Shown piece after piece: positions 11,946 to 23,363 of a stretch of DNA of 64,000 nucleotides. The translations under genes were made by a program, and so were the position numbers. Position 1 is the first letter of the stretch. Each line of letters opens with the position of its first letter. Origin of the DNA: Monilinia fructicola. Taxonomy: Eukaryota > Ascomycota > Leotiomycetes > Helotiales > Sclerotiniaceae. The stretch is taken from the NCBI GenBank assembly GCA_008692225.1, contig VICG01000002.1:3615501-3679500 (forward strand), written 5' to 3'. The notes below the pieces were generated by a model. It ran no database searches. It saw only the letters and a list, made by a program, of their open reading frames with translations, and had not been told where the DNA came from.

Positions 11946-12893
11946 GGTGAGGGTTGGGAATCTAAGGGAATGAATGGAATGAGGTTTTTGAGACATCGGG
12001 CGGCTAATTTGTCTTTGCCAGTCTACAAACACTGATTCTTAATTGTCTTCTTCTTCTTCTTCTTCTTCTTCTTCTTCTTCTAGCTAGCCATATAGCCGTG
12101 ATGAATATAGTAGAGGTAGCCTGGAGTGTATGACTTAGTACCTTTCAATCAGCAGGACTCTGAGAGAAGTAATTCTTACAAAGGCGATGCTGTGACCGAG
12201 ACCTTGAAGAAGAAAAGTTGGTCGTCTAAAGTGTAGTATTGATATATTAGAACATAATAACATGTTTGGCTTGAGAAATACGATTAATACTAGGCTTTAG
12301 GCAATTCGAACTGATATATCAGAATAAACTAGACCCAATATCCTCAACTAATATTATCTATATATGTTGAATGCCTTGAATTAATATGTATATTAATATA
12401 CCATATAGCCTAGATTGATGATCAGTTTATAACATTGAAGGATATCCCTAATCGTCGAGATACATGGCTAATATTACTTCTGCGTTTTTCTGGGTCACAT
12501 TGATATTTGGAAGTACTTGAGCTATCACTCTCTAATCTTGAATCACTATTGAATAAAGTACATGAACAGTTCTTGTCACTAATGGACATTTCGATACCTT
12601 TCTTGCAAATCCTTTTTCCAACATAAAGCAAAAATTGCCATACCAGTATTGGACCTCCTGGACTACAACAAGATATCATGATCACTTCAAGTCATTGGCG
12701 TCAAGCCTTGTTGTCATTGAATAGCCTTGAGCCGTATTGAACGAGAATCTTCTATGTGTTTCCGCAAGTTAGTCCAATAAGGTCTGTATAGCTAGAGCAT
12801 AATCGTTCATCATATTTTCTCTATATACATTTTCTCAACCTGACCATACATCCAACAGCAGCCTCTTACAACGCAAGATCATCAGCCTCAACC
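11946..12893. other. Spacer between the two tandem APH-family genes
   Basis: No gene is supported. A (CTT)n microsatellite of about eleven units lies at 12047-12080, and an AT-rich stretch with many TATA-like motifs at 12230-12420. The region directly upstream of 12894 is presumably the promoter of paralogue 2. Confidence 0.55.
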
Positions 12894-14255
12894 ATGTCGG
12901 CAACAACTGATTTCCTGTCCCAGCTTACTGGTCGCCGAAAGAATGCGTTCCCTCGCCCATCAACTTCCGAGAATACTGAACTAATTGAGAAGCTATGCAC
13001 AGAGAGATGGATTTTGCCAAAAGAGGTCGTGTGTTGCGCCGTCAAGAATGGTGGTAATAACGACATAGTGATCTTCACATGTATACCGCTCGCAGCAAAG
13101 TTCAGATACCAGCCTATGTGCTGTGTCTTACGAACCAGGAAACTTTACGAATTCTCCGACAGACAACAATTTCCCGTCGATCACTCAGTCAAAATGCTCG
13201 TGGCACTAACTCACAAGTTTGGGAAATTGGAAATCGGTCTACCTATTCCTAATATTTTGGCTTATGACTCTACATTTGAGAACCATATTTACTCTCCATA
13301 ACACCATTCAAGAAGCCGTCGAGGGAACCACACTACTAAGACAATACCGAATCATGAATCTCTCCCTCCTCCACCCACAAGTACCAGCCCTCACCCGTCT
13401 CCTCATTCCCGTCTCCTCATGCGGCAACTCGCATGCCAACTCGCCGATGTTGCAACTCGAGTTCATTGCCAAGAAGGAAACCCACCAATTCCCAGGATAC
13501 GGCATCTTGAAAAATGCATCAGATCTGCCAACCGACGACCCCGAAGTGCTCGCTGCTCGTTTCGTCCTTGCCGTGACTAGGGCTCGTATTGCTGGTAAGT
13601 TCATCGCTACCGTGCCCAACATTCAGCTTTTCATCGGCGAGCTCGTATATGCGCGATTGTTCAAGACGTCTTCGCAGGATGTAGATGAGAGGGCGAAAGC
13701 GAGGAATATGGTGACGATGTGGGAGAATTTGTCCGAGAAGGGTTTCTTGAAAGATCAGCCTTCTATACTTTGGCATCCGGATTTCCATCCTAGAAATATC
13801 ATGGTGAAGAGTGATGCGAACAGCGTTAGCTTGAAGGGTGTAATCGATTGGGATCATTGTATGGCTGTAAGCTACATCTATTCCCCACATCAAAACTAAT
13901 CGAGCTAAACTCCTATCTCAGCTACCGCGTATCATGACAAGAGGTCCCCCTTCCTTTCTATGGAAAGAAGACTCAACCACACTCTCAAAAACCTGAGTCC
14001 GACTCAGTCAAAGAAGCGTTCGACGAAGCTATTGAGGCAATGCTTCCTGGATATACAGAGGATGCTTACTCGACGAATGGGGTTCTCGTTAGGGCTTTGG
14101 GGATGTATGCGTTTTTTGGCGTGAACTACAAACACTACCATGAGATTTCATATGTGGATTTTGTACGGGGATACCAGTCGCAGTTTCCGGGGGAACTTAA
14201 TGGGGATCATACTCAGTGGTCAATTGTGGCCCGGAAGCCAACAAAGACCGGATAG
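12894..14255 (+). CDS. APH-family small-molecule kinase, paralogue 2
   Basis: Exon 1 runs 12894-13866 (GTAAGC donor) and exon 2 starts at 13922 (CTCAG acceptor); the join falls at the same place as in paralogue 1 (..DWDHCMA|LPRIMTRGPPSFLW). The catalytic loop LWHPDFHPRNIMV and metal site GVIDWDH are intact, so the ancestor was probably an active kinase. N-terminal similarity to paralogue 1 is seen at NNDIVIFTC and CCVLRT. The frame breaks near 13300 (extra A after SP, CCATAACACC). It probably slips twice between 13390 and 13495, and once near 13985 in an A-run (CTCAAAAACC). Net length is about 434 residues. Substrate and role are unknown. Tandem duplication with paralogue 1 is the likely origin. 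Confidence 0.72.
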
Positions 14256-15617
14256 GCTATACGGACAGATGGTAAGTGTGCCTAGGTAGTGATGAATTAA
14301 TCTTCATCAAAGGAAGGCTGATAAAGCCTGTGTTAATAGCTCCGTAGATACATTTTTAGAGTACTTTAAGCGTCTGGATATTGATAATGTTTATGAGTAA
14401 ATGAAGGAGAATCTTAGCTTATCGTCGCAACTCATTAAAACTACAATAATCATTGTACCTCTCTCCATGAACCCTCAACTGCGCCCTTCGAACAAATCCA
14501 ACCATTCAACAACATGCCTAGACCCCAATATAATCTTAGGCTACGGACCACATACCTATGTAAGAGACAGATAGTATCACACCAATTCATCGTTCCAGGA
14601 AGCCTCCATAGACACCTTAAACAGTAACTTGAGATAACGCTAGGTCAGGCTTAGAAGTTATTTGGATAAAGAGGTGCTATAATTCTACAGCAAAATATGT
14701 CGCTAGCTCAGCACATGAACTGTGGAGCTGGAAATGGTGGTTCTTCTCGAGGAGATCTAGATGACAATAGTCTGAGACCGAGAGAGTAAGGATTTATCTA
14801 AGATTATGAAATCTCTGTATAGGAAGGGATGTATAATTGAACAATTTTTCTACGTGAATAGTTTTGATTGACTACTTCTGCTGAGTAGTGAGGAGAAGAA
14901 CGGTATTCTGATTGATGGTTCTTCGCAATGAACGCATCTGATCGCCTTCAAAAATGGCTCGTGGTTTGCCTGATGGGAAGGTAGGGGTGGGAAAGAAAGA
15001 AGTTTGGAGATGCCCGATAACCACTAGCACGCAAGAGAATTCGTATATCATCTGCCCTGGAGGTGTCAGGCGACTTCGAGATGTGTTTGGGTCGCCTTTG
15101 GGTCGCATTTTCCTGGACTGATTTTGAATCATGGGGGAATTCAGAGCAAAATCTTATTAGACAGTCTCATGGCATACATAACTACATGTGGGATTTCGGG
15201 TACGATATCGGACGAAAAGGTAATTAGTTTCACACAGGCTTGGCGAAAACACTTGTTGAAGGGAAGAAAGTAATCTTACATATCGCAAACTGTCGAGACG
15301 GGGCTTGATGAGAGAATTTCAGAATTTGAGAATTTCTTATATCATACGCAACATGGAAGAGACTATGTCTAATAGATAAAACGAGACATTCTGCTAGATT
15401 TTTGAGCGATGGCAATGCGGTTAAGAAAGGACTGTGCCAGAAAAATTTACAAATTGCCGTCAGATCGTAATAAGATGAATCCAAGAACGTTTCCAACAAT
15501 AATTTCAAAGCCTGAAAATGACAGGATATCCGCCTCGGCTTTTCCACAAATCCATAAACACCAACTCCGGACCTTCCTTTGATAAAGAGTGTATTTTGCT
15601 GAGATATTAGCCAATAA
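14256..15617. other. Spacer, no gene seen
   Basis: Only short ORFs without family features are present (such as those at 14872-15132 and 15230-15547 on the minus strand). A CCTAGGTA motif lies near 14283. Nothing else was recognised. Confidence 0.5.
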
Positions 15618-17307
15618 TTATGGTTTCTTGTCCTTTCCTGCTGATCTACTTCTAAACAAACTCCTCGAAAACGGTGGCACGTGAACTGTAGCCGTTTTAA
15701 CCTTCTCCCTAAGGCTTGCCTTCTTCCCCATACCCATAACCAGATTGATTCTCATTTCCAGCCATATCTCCATTCGAAGGTTGGCTTTCATATGAGTTTT
15801 GTCTGCCGCGAATACTCTCCGGTTGCTCGGACGATCTATCTCTACCCCACCATTTGATGAGTGTTCTCTCTCTTCTTCTGTCAATGGTTTCACTTCTTGA
15901 GTATTAGTGTAATATCCTTGAGTAACACTCGATGAACGAGCTGCTTCCCATTCCATTAAGTCTTGCTGACAGTGGCCATGTGCATCTGTTGTCGTCAATG
16001 TGTTTTCCATAGGGCTTGAAGAGGGTCGAAGTGAAGGGCCTGAGGTAGGCTCCATTGTGTAGCTCTGTGGTAGAGGCATCATATCTGAAGACCAGTTCAA
16101 TTGTTCTTGAGGAGGTTCGATCAAAGACTGATCGAAAGCGGAGGGTTGTTTGTCTTCAACTTGAAATATCTCCATTTGTGGAGCATTTGACATTGTAATA
16201 GACTGGTCAAATGATATGAGATCATTGAACGTAGGACCGGCGGGTTCCAACTGGCCATTCTGTCCCCACCAATGATATGTTTCATAAGTGGGCATATCGA
16301 ACGTCATGTCATCATAACTGGCGAGGAAATTCAAGTCTGAACTTGTAGATAATACCGAGCCGATAGAGTCATGTGATCTTGAACTGTATTCGAGGGATGG
16401 GGCTGGGAAATCCAATGACTGAGCGCTTGTATGAAAGCCCTCCAACTTATAAAGTGTTGCAGGATCAACAAACGAGGACGTGTTCCCTCTTGGGGACGGG
16501 TTAGAAGAAGGTGTGGAATGCATAGAGAACGTCTTTGGATCTATGGTGGAGCCCATTTGACTGGCTGTCTCAGGGTCTGGGACAAAGGAAGAATGTCGTT
16601 TATCGAGGGTCATCTGGACCTCAGCTTTTTGCAGCCATATTTTCCAGACTGCTCAACCGCTGCTTATTCCTCGAACATCGTTCGGGATCACACTAGCAAG
16701 AAGTGTTAGTGATAATCCTAACGATTGGATGAGTTTGCGACTACCTTCATTTTCTGCCTGCGATGTCGATCACATGCAAATCCTCTATTAGCGGCAACTT
16801 TTACACGTTCTTTCCTTGTCATATCGTCTCTTCTTTATTCGAGGACTGAATTCCTTCATATCAGCATCCCATGCAAGAAATTGAAGGGTCCTATTTTCCG
16901 GCATGGATACACGATGTGATGCGATTGATCCAGATTTGACATGTGATGATGGTGACTCAGGTACTTTCACATTTGATCGCGTGACTTGTTCTTCTGTATT
17001 CATATGCATTGGCAAACCATCAAGATTTATATGGTCATGGATTCCAACAGTCCTGGAGTGCTCAGAAGTCTTCTGTTGTTCATTCCGGAGAAACTTCCTG
17101 GTAGCAGCTTGCATTTTACTTTCAAGGTCCCCTTCCAATGGAAAATGGTAGCTTAATGCGATAGACAAACTCCCTAGATTTCGTTGGAGGATCCCATCGT
17201 AGAGTATGGTCATCATTATAGCTTATCACATATTGAGGAGGATCAAAGATTGACGATTCCCTCTGAGCTCGAACCCTCTCTTGCTCTTGGGGTGAAAAGG
17301 AGTCCAT
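15618..17307 (-). CDS. Possible DNA-binding regulator with a compact Cys/His cluster
   Basis: Two exons, 17307-16745 and 16692-15618, with a 52 bp intron. The N-terminus is MDSFSPQEQERVRAQRESS. In the middle a basic segment (RKERVKVAANRGFACDRH, RRQKMK) joins across the intron to CDPERCSRNKQRL. This makes a C-x2-H-x6-C-x4-C pattern, like the first half of a Zn2Cys6 cluster with one Cys replaced by His. The C-terminal half is low-complexity and rich in S, P, Q and acidic residues, as in activation domains. Three frame breaks are inferred: a G-run near 17127, AAA near 16838 and a run of five A near 16636. The last lies directly before VQMTLDKRHSS. Removing one base at each gives about 544 residues. 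Function is inferred; I do not recognise the family. Confidence 0.55.
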
Positions 17308-18711
17308 AGTCCGGGGTGCATTTCAATGCAGCAAACCGTACCAGGAAGAGTCGACTGAGATTACGCTGTACGCGCTGCTGCAGGTACTGTGCAGTAGTAA
17401 TCAATCGAACCATCAATTGACACCACACCCGCAGAAACCAGCACGACGGGAAGAGTCACTGGCGGTCTAGAAGAATTGATGTAGAAGATACTTTAAGACC
17501 AAATGAGTTAAGCCAATTGCCCAGCAGCCGTATTGATTTGAAATAAGAGAAACGATTCGATTAAACACGGTACATCCCTTTAACGTTGTGGAGTGAGAAA
17601 TGAAACAAAATGAAGGATTTCCCAAGATATTAGAGGTTCCTCCTGTTTTCTGTGCCCTGTTACTCGGACGTTGCTTTGGCTGACCGTATCCTAATACGGA
17701 TAAGATCAGGGATTGAGTCCGATGTGGCGCAGGTTCAGCCCCAAGGATCATGTGATTTGGATGATCTCAAGGTTGCATTAGCCACATGTGCCGCTTTCAC
17801 TGTTCACGCTCCCAAAACTATTAATTAGCTGTCTACCCCATCCATGAATAGCTATAGTTGGAGGTTCGTAGATATCCATCTACTCGAGTATCTATTCTCT
17901 CAATGACCGTATGGATATTCCTCTTGTTTGATACCCGGCCTACCTAGGTAACTAATCTTATCTCACAGCACAAGACACTGACTGTAGCACTATCACGACG
18001 CTCGTTATGCCTTCCAAGGTTTCCATAGTGGGCCCTAGGATACCAAAACTCTTACGAAAAAACTAGTGATACAGGTTTTTTCTTAAAATATAATGTTTTA
18101 TGAATATAAGAGTATTCGTATATAAACAGTCTAAATTCTATTGGTTCGCTTAAGATGAATTGCTTTTATTAGAAAGCTATATTCAATATTTGAATTTTTA
18201 AATTCTTTTATCTTCTTTCATTTTTTTATATAATCAAAAGGTAAATTATTTAAATATACTAAAAACAAGTAAGTTATTTTATTATATTTAAGATAAATCA
18301 AAATATAGTATTTCGTTAAAATTCGAAGATATATTAGCTTTTTCATTTCGCTTTCCCCTATTCCATCGCTTTCTTTCAACGTTAACATTTTAATAGATTC
18401 ACAGACTTCGAATCTCTAAATAGCTTCAATAATAATAATACTAATAATAAAAATAACGATAACGATAATATAATTGTTATCGTAATCGTAAAATCAAAAA
18501 AAACTAATCCTTAAAATAGATTAGTTTTTATAACCGGTCAGCTTAAAAAAGGTCACCTAGTGCAGAATCCTTCAGTATACACAATCGTCGGAATGATCAT
18601 GCTGTTATATTGCAATCAAAAGAGGCAACAACAACAACTACCACGACTACTTCAAGCAAGGACTACGATAGTAATGAAGACCTATCATTAAAGTGATACC
18701 TACTATCCAAA
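17308..18711. other. Spacer with a strongly AT-rich block
   Basis: No gene is supported. From about 18050 to 18540 the sequence is almost entirely A and T with only scattered G and C. It includes an imperfect inverted repeat around 18450-18492 (ACGATAACGATAAT against ATTGTTATCGTAATCGT). Such islands in ascomycetes are often RIP-degraded repeats, but no source element can be recognised. TACCTAGGTA lies at 17941-17950. Confidence 0.5.
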
Positions 18712-20098
18712 ATGTACCCAAGCCTAGAAAATAAGCCGGCAACTGTAGAGATCAAAGGTTGCCAATCCTCTATTCACTACTCTGGGGATGTGTATCCTCG
18801 ATGACCTATACTTCCCCAATGGCGAAACAAAATCTCGAGTTCTAGGTGGAAGTGGTGTCTATTCAATCTTGGGTGCTCGTCTCTTCTCCCGAAATGAATC
18901 TGCCAAGAGACTTTCCTGGTTAATTCGAGCGGGAAATGCATTTCCCAGAGAAATCAATGATAGACTTGAGGGCTGGGATACTGACTTGATAGTTGAGAAG
19001 GGAGAAGGAGATGAAGTGGAATGTACCAGAGGAGAGTTGAGATATTTTCGTGGAGAAAATGAAGGAGGTGGAGATGTGGAGTTTGGGTGTAAGTTTAGGT
19101 CTAAGAGGGCTTTCTTTCTTTCTATTCTGGAGTCGTAATTCTGTCACGTTTACTCGTGTGTGTTCGCTCCGCAAGATGCTTTATCTTTGTCTTATACATA
19201 CCCAGTTTAGTTGAGTTGCGGCTTTTCCAACCGTCAGTTCCACACATTGCATGGCACTACAACAGCTACCCGCCTAGAAGACGATGAAAACAGGAATTTT
19301 GTGTTGAATTACTATTCTAACATACCCTTCAGCAAAGACCTACAAATATATCACCGGACCCTACCGCATTGAACCCCGTCACTTAACTCTCTACCCTCGT
19401 CTCCTCCATTCCTCCACATATCACTTCCTAACCTCACCTCTCGACACCCTAGCCCAAGTTCCAGAACTTCTCGATCTACGATATCACTCTGGAATTCAAA
19501 CACCCCCATTAGTAATATGGGAACCATTACCGCCGACATGCAAATCCTCTGAACTGGAAAACCTCATGAACGCCATCGCAGTCGTAGACATATTCTCCCC
19601 CAACCACATCGAACTCGCTCATTTCTTTGGTCTGGATATATCTAATCTCATCTTCTCACGCTGTTTGATCGAAAGACCTAGGCAAAAAGATTATGAAACG
19701 GGGAATTGGAAGAGAGAAGAAAGGAACAGTGATCATCCGTTGTGGTCCGGAGGGTTGTTGTGTCTGGTATCGCAAACAGTCAAAATGGGTATGGATTGAA
19801 CCGTACTGGACTGCAGAAGACAAAAATAGGGTAGTTGATGCGACGGGTGCGGGAAACGCATTTCTGGGAGGTTTTTTCGGTAGGGTGGGAGAAGAGTAGT
19901 GGAGATGAGATTGTAGGGTGCGTGTTTGGCAGTCTAAGCGCGGGAGTTGTTTGTGAGGCCATAGGAGTTCCTATATTGGATAGAGCAGGGTATATAAACG
20001 GTGAAGGCGGTAAGGAAACATGGAATGGAGTGGATGTTGAGGAAAGATTAGTGGAGTATTGGCAGAGGCTTGTGAGAAAGGGCTTGGTGGAGGTCTAA
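18712..20098 (+). CDS. pfkB-family kinase, MAK32-like (frame-broken)
   Basis: Recognisable blocks occur in order: LFTTLGMCILDDLYFP, GGSGVYSILGARL, RLSWLIRAGNAFP, PLVIWEPLPPTC, VDIFSPNHIELAHFFG, GTVIIRCGPEGC, and the pfkB signature VVDATGAGNAFLGGF. These are in the order expected of the ribokinase/pfkB family. The N-terminal and SPNH blocks resemble yeast Mak32, which is needed for maintenance of the L-A dsRNA element. The blocks lie in different frames. Breaks occur between 18740 and 18785, around 19640-19690, and at a run of six T at 19873-19878; the stretch 19100-19330 is unresolved and may include an intron. The start MYPSLENKPATVE at 18712 is the most plausible. It could be a real pseudogene or an error-ridden intact gene. 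Confidence 0.6.
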
Positions 20099-20209
20099 TC
20101 ATTCCGATAGCCAATGGCATACATCTACTCATGACGATGATATGCCTGGGATTGACCCAGTACCTTCATAAATAATTATACACTCATACAACCTTCCTAC
20201 ACTACACTA

Positions 20210-21110
20210 TCAATCCATGTCTGTCTCGAAATCACGCTCTCCCATACAAACACGATCCAAATCCGCCTTGAAATCATCTGACACATCCAAATAAAAGCAT
20301 AAAGTATGCAAGTCCCTTTGTCTGCTAGTAGTAACAGAATTCTCCCCAAAGTTTCCCCATTTGGCAAATTTCAGGATACTTTCGAACGCTTTCCAAATAC
20401 GATCATCACTAAGGGCTACTAAATCATCGTGGCCATCTTGTCCTTGTGAGTAGAAGGAGTTGATCAAACCATCAACATAGATAATCTGGTCTTGTACAAA
20501 TTTCTTATGCGTGCTACTTGCGAGTGTTGGATCATATACCACTATCTCCTCATCGTCAATAAGCCCATCCTGGTTTTTTTCGATCAGCTCTGAGAACATT
20601 AAAGAAATCCTGTGCAATGCAGCCTTTTGAATTGGGATGAATGAGGGCTGAGAAGGATGATTGAGTGGCAATTGAGGGTTCTCTTGGGATGCCATGAATA
20701 GGATAGTACCAGTCATGTGTGCTAGCCGTCTTTCCAGGAGTTTTCTCTCTTCCATCTGCGCTTTTGTGGGTCTAGATATAGGGTTTTCATCGAGAAGATG
20801 GATTTGAGGAGTCGAAGATGTATCTTTTGTCGCGGGTTGCACTTCTGAGATGTTAGGAATGCGTTCGAAAATATATGTTGATGGGGATTTCGTTACCTGA
20901 GATGCTTGGTTCTGAAGCTAATGTCTTTGATACTGTCGTGACACCATTTACTTCACTCCTTCTCATCTTCCATATATCTACCAATCCATTGATTTCTTCA
21001 GCGATACAAACATCAAAATTGCTTGCTTCAGCTTTATGGATATCTTTTTGTATGATTTGCAGCGTCTGAATGACTGACTCGAGGAGATGATGCACATTCT
21101 GAGGTTTCAT
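20210..21110 (-). CDS. Hypothetical protein, 282 residues
   Basis: Two exons, 21110-20897 and 20844-20210, are joined by a 52 bp intron with GTAACG donor, a CCTAAC branch-like site and a CTCAG acceptor. The frame is intact. I do not recognise the family. The N-terminal half is helical (HHLLESVIQTLQIIQKDIHKAEASNF, then a conserved-looking EEINGLVDIWKMRR), and the remainder is acidic with no signal peptide or membrane segment. The start at 21110 (MKPQNVHHLL) is preferred over an upstream in-frame ATG at 21167, whose added residues look non-coding. It converges on the pfkB kinase with a 111 bp gap. Confidence 0.6.
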
Positions 21111-23363
21111 GATGTTATAAGATAGAACTAGATAATATGGAGATAGACCTGATATTATAGAGATCAAGTTTAGAATTCATAATTGTTGATACAGAAGAGA
21201 CAGATTCAAGACCGCCGCACCTCTCAACAGAAATAAATCCTGTTTGGTTGAGACGAAAGTGAATATGAGCATGGGGATGAATATTATTCTCATCCGAGTT
21301 TGAAACTTTTGTCGGTTATTAATTCAAATTGCTGCACTTCCTTCAACAAAATGTGTCAGTGGTGTAGTGGTTTAGTTCACGACTCCCGTCTTCGACCAGT
21401 GATCTCCCGTCTAAGGCGGGGGCAATTATTCTGGCGAAGATTCCTTAGCAGTGCGTGACCGTCTAAGGCGGGAGCAACAGTCTGATGGATGATAGCTGGT
21501 TTTTTTTTGATTTTTGATTTTTGATTTTTTGATTTTTGATTTTTGATTTTTGATTTTTGATTTTTGATTTTTGATTTTTGATTTTTGATTTTTGATTTTT
21601 GATTTTTGATTTTTGATTTTTGATTTTTGATTTTTGATTTTTGATTTATTTCTCTTATTTTTTATTATCTTTTATTTTCCTTTTTTGCCTAGTGTTAGAA
21701 ACAAACAGTGGTATTATATGGTGTACTTTTCACAACATCTATTTTTTGGCTCTGTTATATTGGACTGTCATTTGTACAGGCATCTGATTCCATGAATATA
21801 ATTTGACTTCTACTGTTTGGATCCAAATGATTCAACGCCAGCCCTGGAGTTGTTAATTTCTTATCAAGTATGATGATGCGCCTCACTGAGCCGGTATAAA
21901 CAGCAGCGCTATATGGTGTTTCCTGAATGATGTATTCTGGCTCTGTTGTGATGGACTTTAATCATCCATGAATGCTTTGTTACACCCCAGCCAAGCGTTT
22001 CGATATAGCCCATGGATTGAATTGTATTCTCAGATGATAGCGTGTCAATCTCTTCTCTGATCATACGCAGTCATATCTGAGATATCAAAAGTTCAGAGAA
22101 TAAATATGTGATGGGTGGAGAATATGACTTTTAATCCTCCCCCTTCTGCTCACCTCTTCCGCTCTCGCAGGCTGTCAAGGAATAGGTTCTAAAAGTCGGA
22201 GATGAGATGAGATGGGAGAGATGAGAGACGAAGAAGGCATAAAGATACCTAGGTACTGTGAACGATGCCGAAAGGAGATGGAATGGGACAAATAGTATCC
22301 ATGGATAATTCGTGATTATTTGGAAATCACGTCCATTTTCAAATAACAAAAGCAACTTAGGGCTGATGTACCACATGCATGACTGTAAATACTCAGAGTA
22401 TCAGTTATGGGTACCTAGGTAGACAGCAGTTGCACTAAAATGTCACCAGGTCATATATGCATAGGTAGTCAATACTCCTAAGCATCAGGAGTAGTAGTAA
22501 TTCGTAATCGACGATTTGATCTAGCTACAGCTAAGTTGCGCGAACCTGCGATGTGCTCTTGATATCCATGGATGTCCTAAGCACCATTGAGATGAAAAGG
22601 AACAAGCAATTACCTGCTAGCTCTGAAATAGGAGTGTAGGCGTAGGTCCAAGAGGCTCTAAAACAAATGTGGAACATCAGTACGTCTGCTGTTATTTTAG
22701 CCCTAAATAGCCATCGCAATGGCTTGGTATCTAGAAGTTTGAATGTTACCAAACATTAGCGCACATTATCAGAAGCCTCCAGCTCATTCATATAACATCG
22801 TACATTGTGTTTCAACAGTCAAATCAATTTTGCGATACTGTTCCAGTAAGACATTCGGTGTCTTACCTATTGAATCTACTCCTGACCAATTGCATCTTAA
22901 TGGCTCTTAGAATAGTAGATTGACATCTTTCACGGTATCATTAGTGGTACAAACAGTGGTGGAAAAAAGTGAGATATGATTTTGTATGAGCTGACAATAC
23001 CAACCGCTACTTATCTCCTTGAACTTGATGATATTCATCTCTCCAAATCCCTATGCTGCTGATACCCAATACATAGTCAGACATAAAGCTCAATTCCCTG
23101 CAACAAAAGTTTCCAGCCTTTCATTGATTCATAGAAAAGATCATATGTGCAGCCCGCTTTTTTCGCACAACCACTCATCCTCTATTCTATAGTCCGAACA
23201 GACGATCGCCATGAAACCTAGATTACCATAATAAACTCCCCTCCCCCTCCATCTCCATTAATCCCCAAACAAATTCATCTTCATCGCCCCCAAAGATACT
23301 TACCCCTATGCCATCTCCCACGTTGAACTATCATTTCCCCAGCGACATGTTTCTCCCATGCAA
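21111..23363. other. Accessory-looking spacer
   Basis: No gene is supported. The block holds the possible SINE at 21356-21650 and two ATCCATGGAT palindromes at 22297-22306 and 22564-22573. Two TACCTAGGTA motifs lie at 22246-22255 and 22412-22421. Short ORFs show no domain-like pattern. Confidence 0.5.
21356..21650 (+). repeat. Possible tRNA-derived SINE with (TTTTTGA)n tail
   Basis: The head contains TGGTGTAGTGG at about 21359-21369, which fits the pol III A-box consensus. CTTCGACC follows about 30 bases later as a poor B-box candidate. The body has two copies of GTCTAAGGCGGG (near 21409 and 21461). The 3' end is about twenty copies of the heptamer TTTTTGA (21501-21647). Head, body and simple tail in this order are the layout of a SINE. 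No target-site duplication or second copy could be confirmed in this window, so the heptamer array is certain and the SINE reading is tentative. Confidence 0.4.

Noticed and set aside
21356..21430. A functional tRNA gene
   Set aside because: An A-box-like motif is present, but no cloverleaf could be folded: the acceptor ends do not pair and a proper B box at tRNA spacing is missing.
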